Positions 6,392 through 11,906 of a stretch of 11,906 nt of DNA are shown here, in pieces. Where the stretch lies: contig VBJK01000451.1 in NCBI GenBank assembly GCA_005879655.1, positions 1 through 11,906 on the forward strand. The letters are read 5' to 3'. The notes beneath the pieces are model-generated. The model saw only the letters and a program-made list of their open reading frames with translations. It had not been told where the DNA came from and ran no database searches. The number at the start of each line of letters is the position of its first letter. Positions within the stretch are counted from its first letter, which is position 1. The DNA is from Chloroflexota bacterium. Lineage in GTDB: Bacteria; Chloroflexota; Ktedonobacteria; Ktedonobacterales; Ktedonobacteraceae. A program made the translations under genes and the position numbers.

Positions 6392-7285
6392 ATGATATTG
6401 ATTGGACTAGATGAGAATAACTCCATTTTTCTAATGAAAGGATACCATGTCAACAGTGAAAACAGTAGGTGGTGCCTTGTACCTATGAGAAAAATGCAGG
6501 GACGCAGCATAGACCTTCCAGTATTACAAAAAGTCGAGCGCTTCTTTTCGTTGCTACCACCATTGATCGTTGCACTTGTATTACTCATCAGCTGGTATGT
6601 CAGTATCACAATCGGCCACATCAGCGATCTATTGCTGCCGACCCCCGTAGAGGTACTCCGTAGCCTGACCAGCAACATCAGTGCCGGAGTCTACTGGAAT
6701 AATACGCTCGTCACGGTACAGGAAAGTGTTTTTGGTTTTGTACTAGCCCTCGTTATTTCTTTACCACTCGGCTATGGCCTGGCAAAGTCTCGTTGGTTGG
6801 CAGCTGCCATTCACCCCTATCTTGCGGCAGGCCAAGCGATACCCGCGATTGTCATCGCTCCCGTGCTTGTGCTCTGGCTTGGTTATGGCTTGATACCGAA
6901 TATAGTGGTCTGCATGCTCGTCGTCTTTTTCCCTATCGTGATTAATACCATACTGGGTATACGGACCATTGACCGCGAGATAATTGATGCAGCACGCGTT
7001 GAAGGAGCTTCAGGGTGGTCTATGCTAGTCGATATCGAGTTCCCTCTGGCCTTGCCTGCTCTGCTCGCCGCCATTCGCAGTGGTTTTACCCTCTCGATCA
7101 CTGGTGCACTGGTGGCGGAATTTGTCCAGGGAGGCGACCAGGGACTTGGTTCGCTGCTTATGCAGGCACTACACCACTACGATACGCCATTTATGTTCGC
7201 TACGTTGCTCGTACTGGCATGTCTGGCAGTTCTCTATTATGTCTGCACGTGGCTGTTGACGCGACTGGCTGCAACGATGTATTAA
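6392..7285 (+). CDS. ABC transporter inner-membrane permease (nitrate/sulfonate/taurine or riboflavin/HMP type)
   Basis: Binding-protein-dependent permease of the SsuC/TauC/ThiX/RibX superfamily. About six membrane segments are visible (near residues 53-75, 110-131, 145-166, 171-190, 229-245 and 267-290). Between the fourth and fifth lies the EAA loop that docks the ATPase, 'EIIDAARVEGASGWSMLVDI' followed by 'EFPLALP'. 'LLPTPVEVL' before the second helix is also typical. The first ATG at 6392 sits in the short gap to divergent cofE; residues 1-31 look non-native, and ATG 6485, preceded by AGGTGGTG, is a better start giving 266 residues. No ATPase or solute-binding gene lies within the window, so it is an orphan here and the substrate cannot be assigned. 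Beside F420 genes a flavin-related substrate is tempting but unproven. Confidence 0.85.
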   Translation: MILIGLDENNSIFLMKGYHVNSENSRWCLVPMRKMQGRSIDLPVLQKVERFFSLLPPLIVALVLLISWYVSITIGHISDLLLPTPVEVLRSLTSNISAGVYWNNTLVTVQESVFGFVLALVISLPLGYGLAKSRWLAAAIHPYLAAGQAIPAIVIAPVLVLWLGYGLIPNIVVCMLVVFFPIVINTILGIRTIDREIIDAARVEGASGWSMLVDIEFPLALPALLAAIRSGFTLSITGALVAEFVQGGDQGLGSLLMQALHHYDTPFMFATLLVLACLAVLYYVCTWLLTRLAATMY

Positions 7286-7527
7286 TCTGCACATCCCGTA
7301 AAGGTGAAGGCGGAGCAGGGATAGTGAAAGAGGACTCTCAGCGAAGCGCGTGGCATAACCCAACAGTATGCCTCCAATATTGATCACTGGAAGCTCCACA
7401 GTACGCCAGCCAAGAGTTACTGGCAAGGTAAAGAGGTTTCCCACACGATTCGCTGAGAGCCCATTTTCATAGCCTATGTTATAATGGGTATCCAAGAACA
7501 CCTCCTTGAAGCGAGGAGCGCAACCAA
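7286..7527. repeat. Intergenic stretch with a long imperfect inverted repeat
   Basis: About 300 bases separate the permease stop from the next start. Arms 7334-7353 and 7441-7460 are inverted copies at 17 of 20 positions, with an exact 11-base core (ctctcagcgaa at 7335-7345, ttcgctgagag at 7449-7459). The 87-base loop has no recognisable content. A minus-strand frame crosses the region but I do not accept it as a gene. Confidence 0.5.
7480..7485 (+). promoter_or_regulatory. Candidate -10 box upstream of the DUF2085 chimera
   Basis: A perfect TATAAT preceded by TGT lies 103 bases before the ATG at 7589. No convincing -35 element is seen. The mtaB copy of this leader has the same GTTATAAT at 8311-8317 followed by the shared leader sequence, so conservation of the box in both copies supports it. 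Confidence 0.4.
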
Positions 7528-7645
7528 GAAAAATAACCAGACATAGAGCACATATCATCAGATTCAACATACAAGAAGATAGAAAAATATGACTAACGAT
7601 CATCCAACGTTCGCTGCCACCACACTAGACTGCAAGGTCAATCAG
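7528..7645 (+). repeat. Duplicated mtaB leader and start (copy A)
   Basis: This segment is a direct repeat of 8325-8444. The untranslated part begins with identical 13-base GAAAAATAACCAG and continues with scattered substitutions to the ATG. The first 19 codons then differ at 8 of 57 bases by my count. Homology stops sharply after the 'CKVNQ' codons. The 830-base distance and one-gene spacing imply a tandem duplication followed by loss of the middle of one copy. Confidence 0.85.
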
Positions 7646-8185
7646 CTAGCGCTCTCTGCGCGGGCTACACGGCCAACACTCAAGCAAACAGTGGATACGG
7701 CAGGATACCGTCTCGGCTCATTTCTGACGGACCACTGGGCAACCATGGTGACGATTGGCCTGGGACTGCTCGTGTTCACCGCCGTTGCTCTTCCATTCCT
7801 CTCGTATCTAGGACTTGACTTTATTGCCAAGCCATCTTTCTTTACTCTCCATTACATCTGTGCACAGATTCCATCTCACTCTTTCTATATCCTTGGTCAT
7901 CAATTGGGACTCTGTGCACGTAATCTCTCTATCTACACGTCTATGTTCCTTGGGAGCCTGATCTTTGTGCTGAGTAAGAAGCGCTTGCCCGGCATTCCCT
8001 GGTGGCTCTGGCTCTTGCTGATCTTGCCTATGGCTTGGGACGGCTTTACACAGATGTTCGGCTTGCGTGAAAGCGATTGGATACTACGTACCGTCACGGG
8101 GACGCTCTTCGGTCTGGGTAGTGTCTGGTTTGCCCTGCCATTAATGCACAAGACGCTGCTTGAAACGACTCCACCACCCAGATAA
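7589..8185 (+). CDS. DUF2085 membrane protein carrying a captured MtaB N-terminus
   Basis: Residues about 53-185 match DUF2085, a small membrane family of unknown function: a first helix 'TIGLGLLVFTAVALPFLSYL', the short 'CAQIPSHSFYILGHQLGLCA' segment (family CHQ.P.RSF...G.....C.R), helix 'FLGSLIFVL', helix 'WWLWLLLILPMAW', then 'DGFTQMFGLRESDWILRTVT' followed by 'GTLFGLG', which matches the family's DG.TQ..GLR.S...LR..TG almost perfectly. The first 19 residues instead read 'MTNDHPTFAATTLDCKVNQ', nearly identical to the start of MtaB at 8388, including the cluster-ligand motif (TLGCKVNQ there, TLDCKVNQ here). Residues 20-50 are unassigned linker. The native DUF2085 start would lie near Met53. 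Whether the fused leader is translated depends on the copied initiation site, which is the same as mtaB's. Confidence 0.85.
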   Translation: MTNDHPTFAATTLDCKVNQLALSARATRPTLKQTVDTAGYRLGSFLTDHWATMVTIGLGLLVFTAVALPFLSYLGLDFIAKPSFFTLHYICAQIPSHSFYILGHQLGLCARNLSIYTSMFLGSLIFVLSKKRLPGIPWWLWLLLILPMAWDGFTQMFGLRESDWILRTVTGTLFGLGSVWFALPLMHKTLLETTPPPR

Positions 8186-8210
8186 GACACATATTCTGTT
8201 CTATTCTGAC

Positions 8211-8280
8211 GCTTGGGTACACATCAATTTTTGATACGCAAACCATGCGTGTCAAAAATTGATGTGTATCCCTGAAGCTT
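8211..8280. repeat. Long palindrome between the DUF2085 gene and mtaB
   Basis: Arms 8219-8240 and 8246-8267 (acacatcaatttttgatacg and its inverse) pair at 21 of 22 positions with a five-base loop. Pairing continues outward with small bulges through GGGTA/TATCCC to AGCTT/CGCTT. It starts about 25 bases after the DUF2085 stop and ends about 30 before the mtaB -10 box. It could terminate the upstream gene, but its length and outward continuation look more like two transposon ends joined head to head or a tiny MITE. Confidence 0.65.
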
Positions 8281-8311
8281 CTTCCTGCTACACAACGCCA
8301 GCAGAATACGT

Positions 8312-8317
8312 TATAAT
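8312..8317 (+). promoter_or_regulatory. Candidate -10 box of mtaB
   Basis: TATAAT within GTTATAAT, 70 bases before the mtaB ATG. The same octamer precedes the duplicated leader at 7478-7485. No clear -35 hexamer is visible at 16-18 bases upstream. Confidence 0.4.
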
Positions 8318-8387
8318 TAACCGGGAAAAATAACCAGATAGAGAGCACCTATCATCATATTTAATACACAAGAAGATATAAAAAGAT

Positions 8388-9823
8388 ATGAGTAATGATC
8401 ATTCAACATTCGCTGTCACCACATTAGGCTGCAAGGTCAACCAGGCTGATAGCGAAGCCATCGGCGAGCAAATGAGTACCGCTGGCTTTGTGCAACGCGA
8501 TTTCAATGAAGCTGCGGATATCTATATCGTCAACACGTGCACGGTGACTCACCTGGGGGACCGCAGTTCCCGTCAGATGATTGCTCAAGCACACCGTCGC
8601 CAGCCCGATGCATTGCTGGGCTCCCCGGCGTCGATCTCGTCGTCGGCAATCAGCATAAAGACTCGCTCGTCACAGCCATCGAATACCATTTGCAGTCACA
8701 TCAAACGGCTCACGAAGATATAGCTCCGACAACGCAAGCCAGACGAGAGCGCAGCTTGCCAGTGTTACCGCTTGATGTGCAACATATCGGTAGCGATGGC
8801 ACGCTCGCTTTTGGGGCAGCAGAAGCAGAGCCACAACCGGACAATCCCTCTGTAGCTGCGCAATTTATTGCGCCATACTCGCCATTTACTGAGAGTACAC
8901 AATCTACAACCCAAGCCAACGCCCGTATCTTCTCACGTACCCGCGTCCAGATGAAAGTGCAGGATGGCTGCGACAATCGCTGTACCTACTGCATAGTGCC
9001 CTATGTACGTGGCAAGTCGCGCAGTCGCAGCATCGCCTCTGTCGTCGAACATGTACAGCGCAAGGCACGGGCTGGTTTTCAGGAGATCGTGCTGACTGGT
9101 ATTCATCTGGGTGACTACCATCCTATTGATGACGAGCAACGCGATCTAGGCGATCTTATCTCCGCCCTCTTACAAGAGACTACCATCCCACGTATCCGCG
9201 TCTCCTCGCTAGAGCCGGAAGATTTCCAGCTAACATGGCTCTCACTGTGGCAGAATCCACGCATGTGCCGCCATTTCCATCTACCCATGCAGAGCGGCTC
9301 AGATACGATCTTGCGCAAAATGGCACGCCGCTACAATAGCGAACGCTATAGCACGATTGTCACAACAGCAAAGCGCCTCATCCCAGGCGTGGCGATCACT
9401 ACCGACATTATTACTGGCTTTCCAGGCGAAACCGAGGAGGACTTTGAGCAAACCTATCAACTCGCCAGCGCTCTCGCCTTCGCCAAAACACACGTCTTCC
9501 GCTTCTCCCCGCGCCAAGGCACAACTGCGGCCCGCATGCGAGTACAGATCAAAGACGAGGTGAAGAAAGCTCGTAGCCAACGTCTGCTCGATCTGAACGA
9601 GGAACATAGCCGCCTCTTCCGGCAACAGTTTCTCGGCGAGACGGTACAGGTACTCATAGAGCAATACAAGCATGGCTGCTGGGAAGGTCTGACGGATAAT
9701 TACTTGCGCGTGGAAATTCATGACCTGCCCGCTAATCATAATTGGCAAAACGCACTGCTCAACGTTCATCTGACGCAGCTCGTTGATGATGGTATTTATG
9801 GGACATATGCCCAGAGGGGATAG
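8388..9823 (+). pseudogene. mtaB: MtaB-type tRNA methylthiotransferase, disrupted by a deletion and frameshift
   Basis: MtaB is a radical-SAM enzyme converting t6A37 of tRNA to ms2t6A37. The N-terminal frame gives 'TLGCKVNQADSEAIGEQM' with Cys15, and 'IYIVNTCTVTHLGDRSSRQM' with Cys51. Near 8610-8622 the family should read about 15-17 residues around TGCYAQ, bearing the third cluster cysteine. Here 'RRQPDALL' runs straight into codons of 'AGLPGVDLVVGNQHK' in another frame; the lost length must be 1 modulo 3. Downstream all is normal: 'QDGCDNRCTYCIVPYVRG' with the CxxxCxxC cluster, 'VLTGIHLGDY', 'HLPMQSGSD', 'ITTDIITGFPGETEEDFEQT' and a TRAM-like end 'FLGETVQVLIEQ'. A Gln/Pro/Ser-rich linker of about 65 residues precedes the radical-SAM part. 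As written the gene cannot make an active enzyme. Confidence 0.88.
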
Positions 9824-9825
9824 CC

Positions 9826-10363
9826 TTGCTTAAACGCCTGTTTGCCTCCACCCCTCTGCTGTTGCTACTGCTCCTTCCATATGGGATAACCATCGATCCG
9901 CAAGGCACTATCTGCTTCACAGAGGACCAGCAAACACCAGCTTGGACGGCTCGATCCCAGCACGGGGGCTGTGCGGCTCTACCCTATTCAGGATACAACC
10001 ACAACACTGATGGAAGTTACGAGCGATGCTCATGGAATCATCTGGGCCACCACGTTTAACGCTGGCCTGCTGCTACGCTTTGACCCAGCAACAGAACAAT
10101 TCAGCTACTATCACGCGCCATCCACTGGTGCGGGTACTGGTGGCATGTACGGCCTACTAGCTGCAAACAACAATACACTATGGATCACAGTGCCAGCCGA
10201 AAATGCCATAGGCCGTTTTGATACCACAACACAGCATTTTACATACTATCGCATTCCCACCGATGGCAGCTCACCGCTCGGTATCGCCATGGATGCAAAA
10301 AACTTCCTCTGGTTTACTGAAGCTGGCAGCAATAAGATAGGGCAGTTGCAACCATCGCTGTAG
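9826..10363 (+). pseudogene. Streptogramin-lyase-like (Vgb) beta-propeller, shortened and frameshifted
   Basis: Vgb-like seven-blade propellers are usually around 300 residues or more; some open streptogramin B, most have unknown roles outside the cell. The first frame, from a TTG two bases after the mtaB stop, has a signal-like helix 'FASTPLLLLLLLP' and one blade start 'YGITIDPQGTICFTED'. At about 9925 coding continues in another frame as 'LGRLDPSTGAVRLYPIQ', then 'DAHGIIWATTF', 'RFDPATEQFSYYHAP', 'NTLWITVPAENAIGRFDTTT', 'PLGIAMDAKNFLWFTEAGSN' and 'KIGQLQ'. These are the family's repeats (G.....DG..W.T......I.R.D). Only three to four blades remain, so material is missing between the signal peptide and first blade as well as at the frameshift. 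It probably followed mtaB in one transcript. Confidence 0.75.
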
Positions 10364-10472
10364 CTGCCCCTGATCATCTGATGATAGCAGTATCTCACCC
10401 CGGACAAAAATAGAAGCCTGGAGCGCCAAGCAAAACCAATTGAAGGAACTTTTATGTTCGTCGGCCACCACG

Positions 10473-11297
10473 TTACCTACGACGACGGCTCCGTCTTTCA
10501 CGCTCCAGAGCAAAGTCAAGCGTTTCATGCAAACGCTCAAAATCATCTACATCCAGCTGCAATTCCACCGCAGGCAAATCATCGGCTCTAGCATGCCCTT
10601 CCTCAAAGAGCTGCAATATCATGACAAGCTCCACCTCAACATCAACCACACCATCCTCTGTCTCTATTGCCAACTCCTGATCCTCTTCATCATCGTCTGC
10701 CTCATCAGCACGAGGAATAAACTTGATATCGGTACGAGCACACTTAAAACGGCCCGTCACCTTGAGCGCATCCGTTGATAGCTCTTCGGCCAGTTCACGT
10801 ACGACCTCCATCATCTGCACGAAGGCATCTTGTAACTGTTCTAAAGCATCCTCCTCGTCACTACTGGTCTCCAGCGATGATAGCTCACCAGCAGGCTGAC
10901 CACCGCTTGCACTAGCATCAGGCAAACGCTGCCGCGCCAAGTCATTGAGCTGTTTAAGCGCCTGTGCAAACGCAGGAGAGAATGCTGAACTTTCTTTCTC
11001 GCTCGCTTTGATCCCTTCCCCATGCTCTGCATGCTCTAGCGTCTCCCCTTCAAGCTCACTACTCAGACCATCCTCATCCTCATCTTCATCCTGCACATCT
11101 AAGCCAATCGCGGCCTCGACCGTCAATATCTGCTGATGCAACTGTTCAGCGACATCATGGTTTAAGTATGCTAAGATCCTTGCCTGCCTCGATGCCGCCA
11201 GTAATTCAAATTGAGGCCAGTCCCGGTATCGTTCTCGACCTCGCAGATAACGTATCTCCACCATGCCTAATGTGTCCAACCGCAACGAAATATCCAT
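10473..11297 (-). CDS. Unrecognised highly acidic protein
   Basis: I do not recognise this 274-residue protein. It has a compact, non-acidic start (1-65, 'DTLGMVEIRYLRGRERYRD', helical to 65), a first Asp/Glu run 'DEDEDED' near 70-76, a mixed helix 'AFAQALKQLNDLARQRLPDA', a Ser/Glu-rich linker, a helix 'LEQLQDAFVQMMEVVRELAE' at 152-171, then 'ALKVTGRFKCARTDIKF', a second acidic run 'DEADDDEEDQE' near 198-208, a hydrophobic strand-helix 'VDVEVELVMILQLFEE' and a strongly basic tail 'RERRSRRRR'. There is no signal peptide or membrane helix. AGGAGG (plus-strand 11303-11308) lies five bases before the ATG, one of the strongest ribosome sites in the window, so it is very likely expressed. Charge pattern suggests a chaperone-like or nucleic-acid-associated protein, but that is only a guess. 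Confidence 0.75.
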   Translation of the reverse strand: MDISLRLDTLGMVEIRYLRGRERYRDWPQFELLAASRQARILAYLNHDVAEQLHQQILTVEAAIGLDVQDEDEDEDGLSSELEGETLEHAEHGEGIKASEKESSAFSPAFAQALKQLNDLARQRLPDASASGGQPAGELSSLETSSDEEDALEQLQDAFVQMMEVVRELAEELSTDALKVTGRFKCARTDIKFIPRADEADDDEEDQELAIETEDGVVDVEVELVMILQLFEEGHARADDLPAVELQLDVDDFERLHETLDFALERERRSRRRR

Positions 11298-11725
11298 AAC
11301 TTCCTCCTCATGGGCAAAATGAACTGGCTAGTACATTCCTGATACTATAACCAGCTCTTCCTCAAGACCTCTCTATTTTTTTGTATGTATAGGTAAGAGA
11401 GCGTCTCCGCTCTTATTCCAGAAAGCACGCATTATCAATTATAAGTTCGGCTCTTACAACTATAAAATTCCTACACCATACAACCGCCAGACCTGGATAC
11501 TCTTCATTGGCACATACGGTAAGCATGAGTCTATGGCTATGTAAGCATCTATCTGCCAAGGGGCTATAGGCTGATGCAGGTTGGATATAGACGGCTTCGG
11601 GTGTACTCTCACATCATATCACAAGGTTTCAAGCCTTCTTCGTGCTTCTCTAGCGCAAGAGAAACCATCAGACTATCATCTTGATGGTTTCTCTCTTAAC
11701 TCCAAAGCTTCTTTGCCACTGTATT
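11298..11725. other. Gene-free stretch upstream of the acidic protein
   Basis: I see no gene in these 428 bases. They contain the ribosome site of the acidic protein, A/T-rich sequence where its promoter should lie (no hexamer pair at correct spacing), and the hairpin at 11658-11694. A plus-strand frame at 11581-11811 starts with TTG, crosses that hairpin and overlaps a better-supported minus-strand gene. Confidence 0.4.
11658..11694 (-). terminator. Hairpin, likely terminator of the membrane-protein gene at the window end
   Basis: AGAGAAACCATCA at 11658-11670 pairs perfectly with TGATGGTTTCTCT at 11682-11694 over an 11-base loop. On the minus strand it lies about 30 bases after the stop codon at 11726 and ends in TTTCTCTT, a modest U-rich tail. 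Strong stem and position favour a terminator. Confidence 0.6.
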
Positions 11726-11906
11726 TTACTGCCACTGCATCCAGGCTGACCGTAAGCGATGGCGCGCTAAACTCAAGGCAGTGGCGACCGCGAGCAGTAG
11801 CCCACCTATGATAGCTAGCGCAGCCGACAATGGTATGCCTAAAGCTGGCAAGAAGAGGACATGTATAGCAGTCACAATCACCAGCGCCGCACCACTTAAA
11901 ACGAAG
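11726..11906 (-). CDS. C-terminal end of a membrane protein (partial)
   Basis: Reading leftward from the window edge, the frame is open for 59 codons to TAA at 11728-11726. It gives 'LSGAALVIVTAIHVLFLPAL', 'GIPLSAALAIIGGLLLAVAT' and then 'ALSLARHRLRSAWMQWQ': two membrane helices joined by a short turn and a basic, presumably cytoplasmic tail. The composition (Ala/Leu/Ile/Val-rich, Gly in the helices, Arg cluster after the last helix) is strongly that of a real inner-membrane protein. No start is in view and the family cannot be named from this end alone. The hairpin just downstream fits its terminator. Confidence 0.65.
   Translation of the reverse strand, partial: FVLSGAALVIVTAIHVLFLPALGIPLSAALAIIGGLLLAVATALSLARHRLRSAWMQWQ

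Noticed and set aside
7169..7603. Minus-strand frame of 144 codons with a hydrophobic, lipoprotein-like start
   Set aside because: Its first part is antisense to the duplicated mtaB leader and start codons, its last part is antisense to the permease, and it shows no family motif. The equivalent antisense frame of the other leader copy stops early.
9299..9769. Minus-strand frame of 156 codons opposite mtaB
   Set aside because: It is antisense to highly conserved radical-SAM and TRAM coding sequence and shows no motif of its own.
10440..10778. Plus-strand frames opposite the acidic protein, one preceded by GAAGGA
   Set aside because: They are antisense to a gene with a stronger ribosome site and coherent composition; the translated sequence looks like an antisense by-product.
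11581..11811. Plus-strand frame of 76 codons
   Set aside because: TTG start, no ribosome site, crosses a terminator-like hairpin and overlaps the better-supported minus-strand membrane-protein end.

Overview
The window most resembles a Ktedonobacterales (Chloroflexota) chromosome. This rests on the mix of coenzyme F420 genes (CofD, CofC, a stand-alone CofE and an FbiB-like nitroreductase), a TPR-type regulator remnant, an IS605/IS1341-type TnpB remnant, many palindromic repeats and roughly balanced base composition. The taxonomic call is inference; no rRNA or tRNA is present.

Layout. 1-327 is the tail of a methyl-accepting-chemotaxis-type signal protein, followed by a 165-bp MITE-like element with 25-bp terminal inverted repeats (344-508). 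An HD-GYP cyclic-di-GMP phosphodiesterase lies on the minus strand (686-1477). Minus-strand genes from 6373 down to 1793 read cofE, FbiB-C-like nitroreductase, then (after a block holding a TPR-protein remnant and a truncated TnpB with its right end) cofD, cofC and the first ~36 codons of a PfkB-type sugar kinase. A nitrate/sulfonate/riboflavin-type ABC permease diverges from cofE (6392-7285). Next come a DUF2085 membrane protein whose first 19 codons and leader are a copy of the start of mtaB, a long palindrome, mtaB itself (frameshifted by a deletion), and a frameshifted streptogramin-lyase-like (Vgb) gene. The right end has an unrecognised acidic protein (minus strand) and the C-terminal 59 residues of a membrane protein entering from beyond the window.

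Function. CofC, CofD, the nitroreductase and CofE together would make the F420 side chain: nucleotide activation of a three-carbon acid, transfer to the deazaflavin Fo, reduction of the dehydro intermediate and glutamylation. FO synthase is not here. The nitroreductase fits the phosphoenolpyruvate route described for mycobacterial FbiA/FbiB/FbiD.

The striking property is decay by internal deletion. CofC lacks about 20-25 residues before its final DIDT motif. MtaB has lost the segment with its third N-terminal cluster cysteine, with a frame change. The Vgb gene is shortened and frameshifted, and PfkB, TnpB and the TPR gene are fragments. I found no CRISPR array, phage module or clear new defence system. 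The best leads are the mtaB-leader/DUF2085 chimera, the transposon end placed just upstream of the cofD ribosome site, and the clustered deletions.
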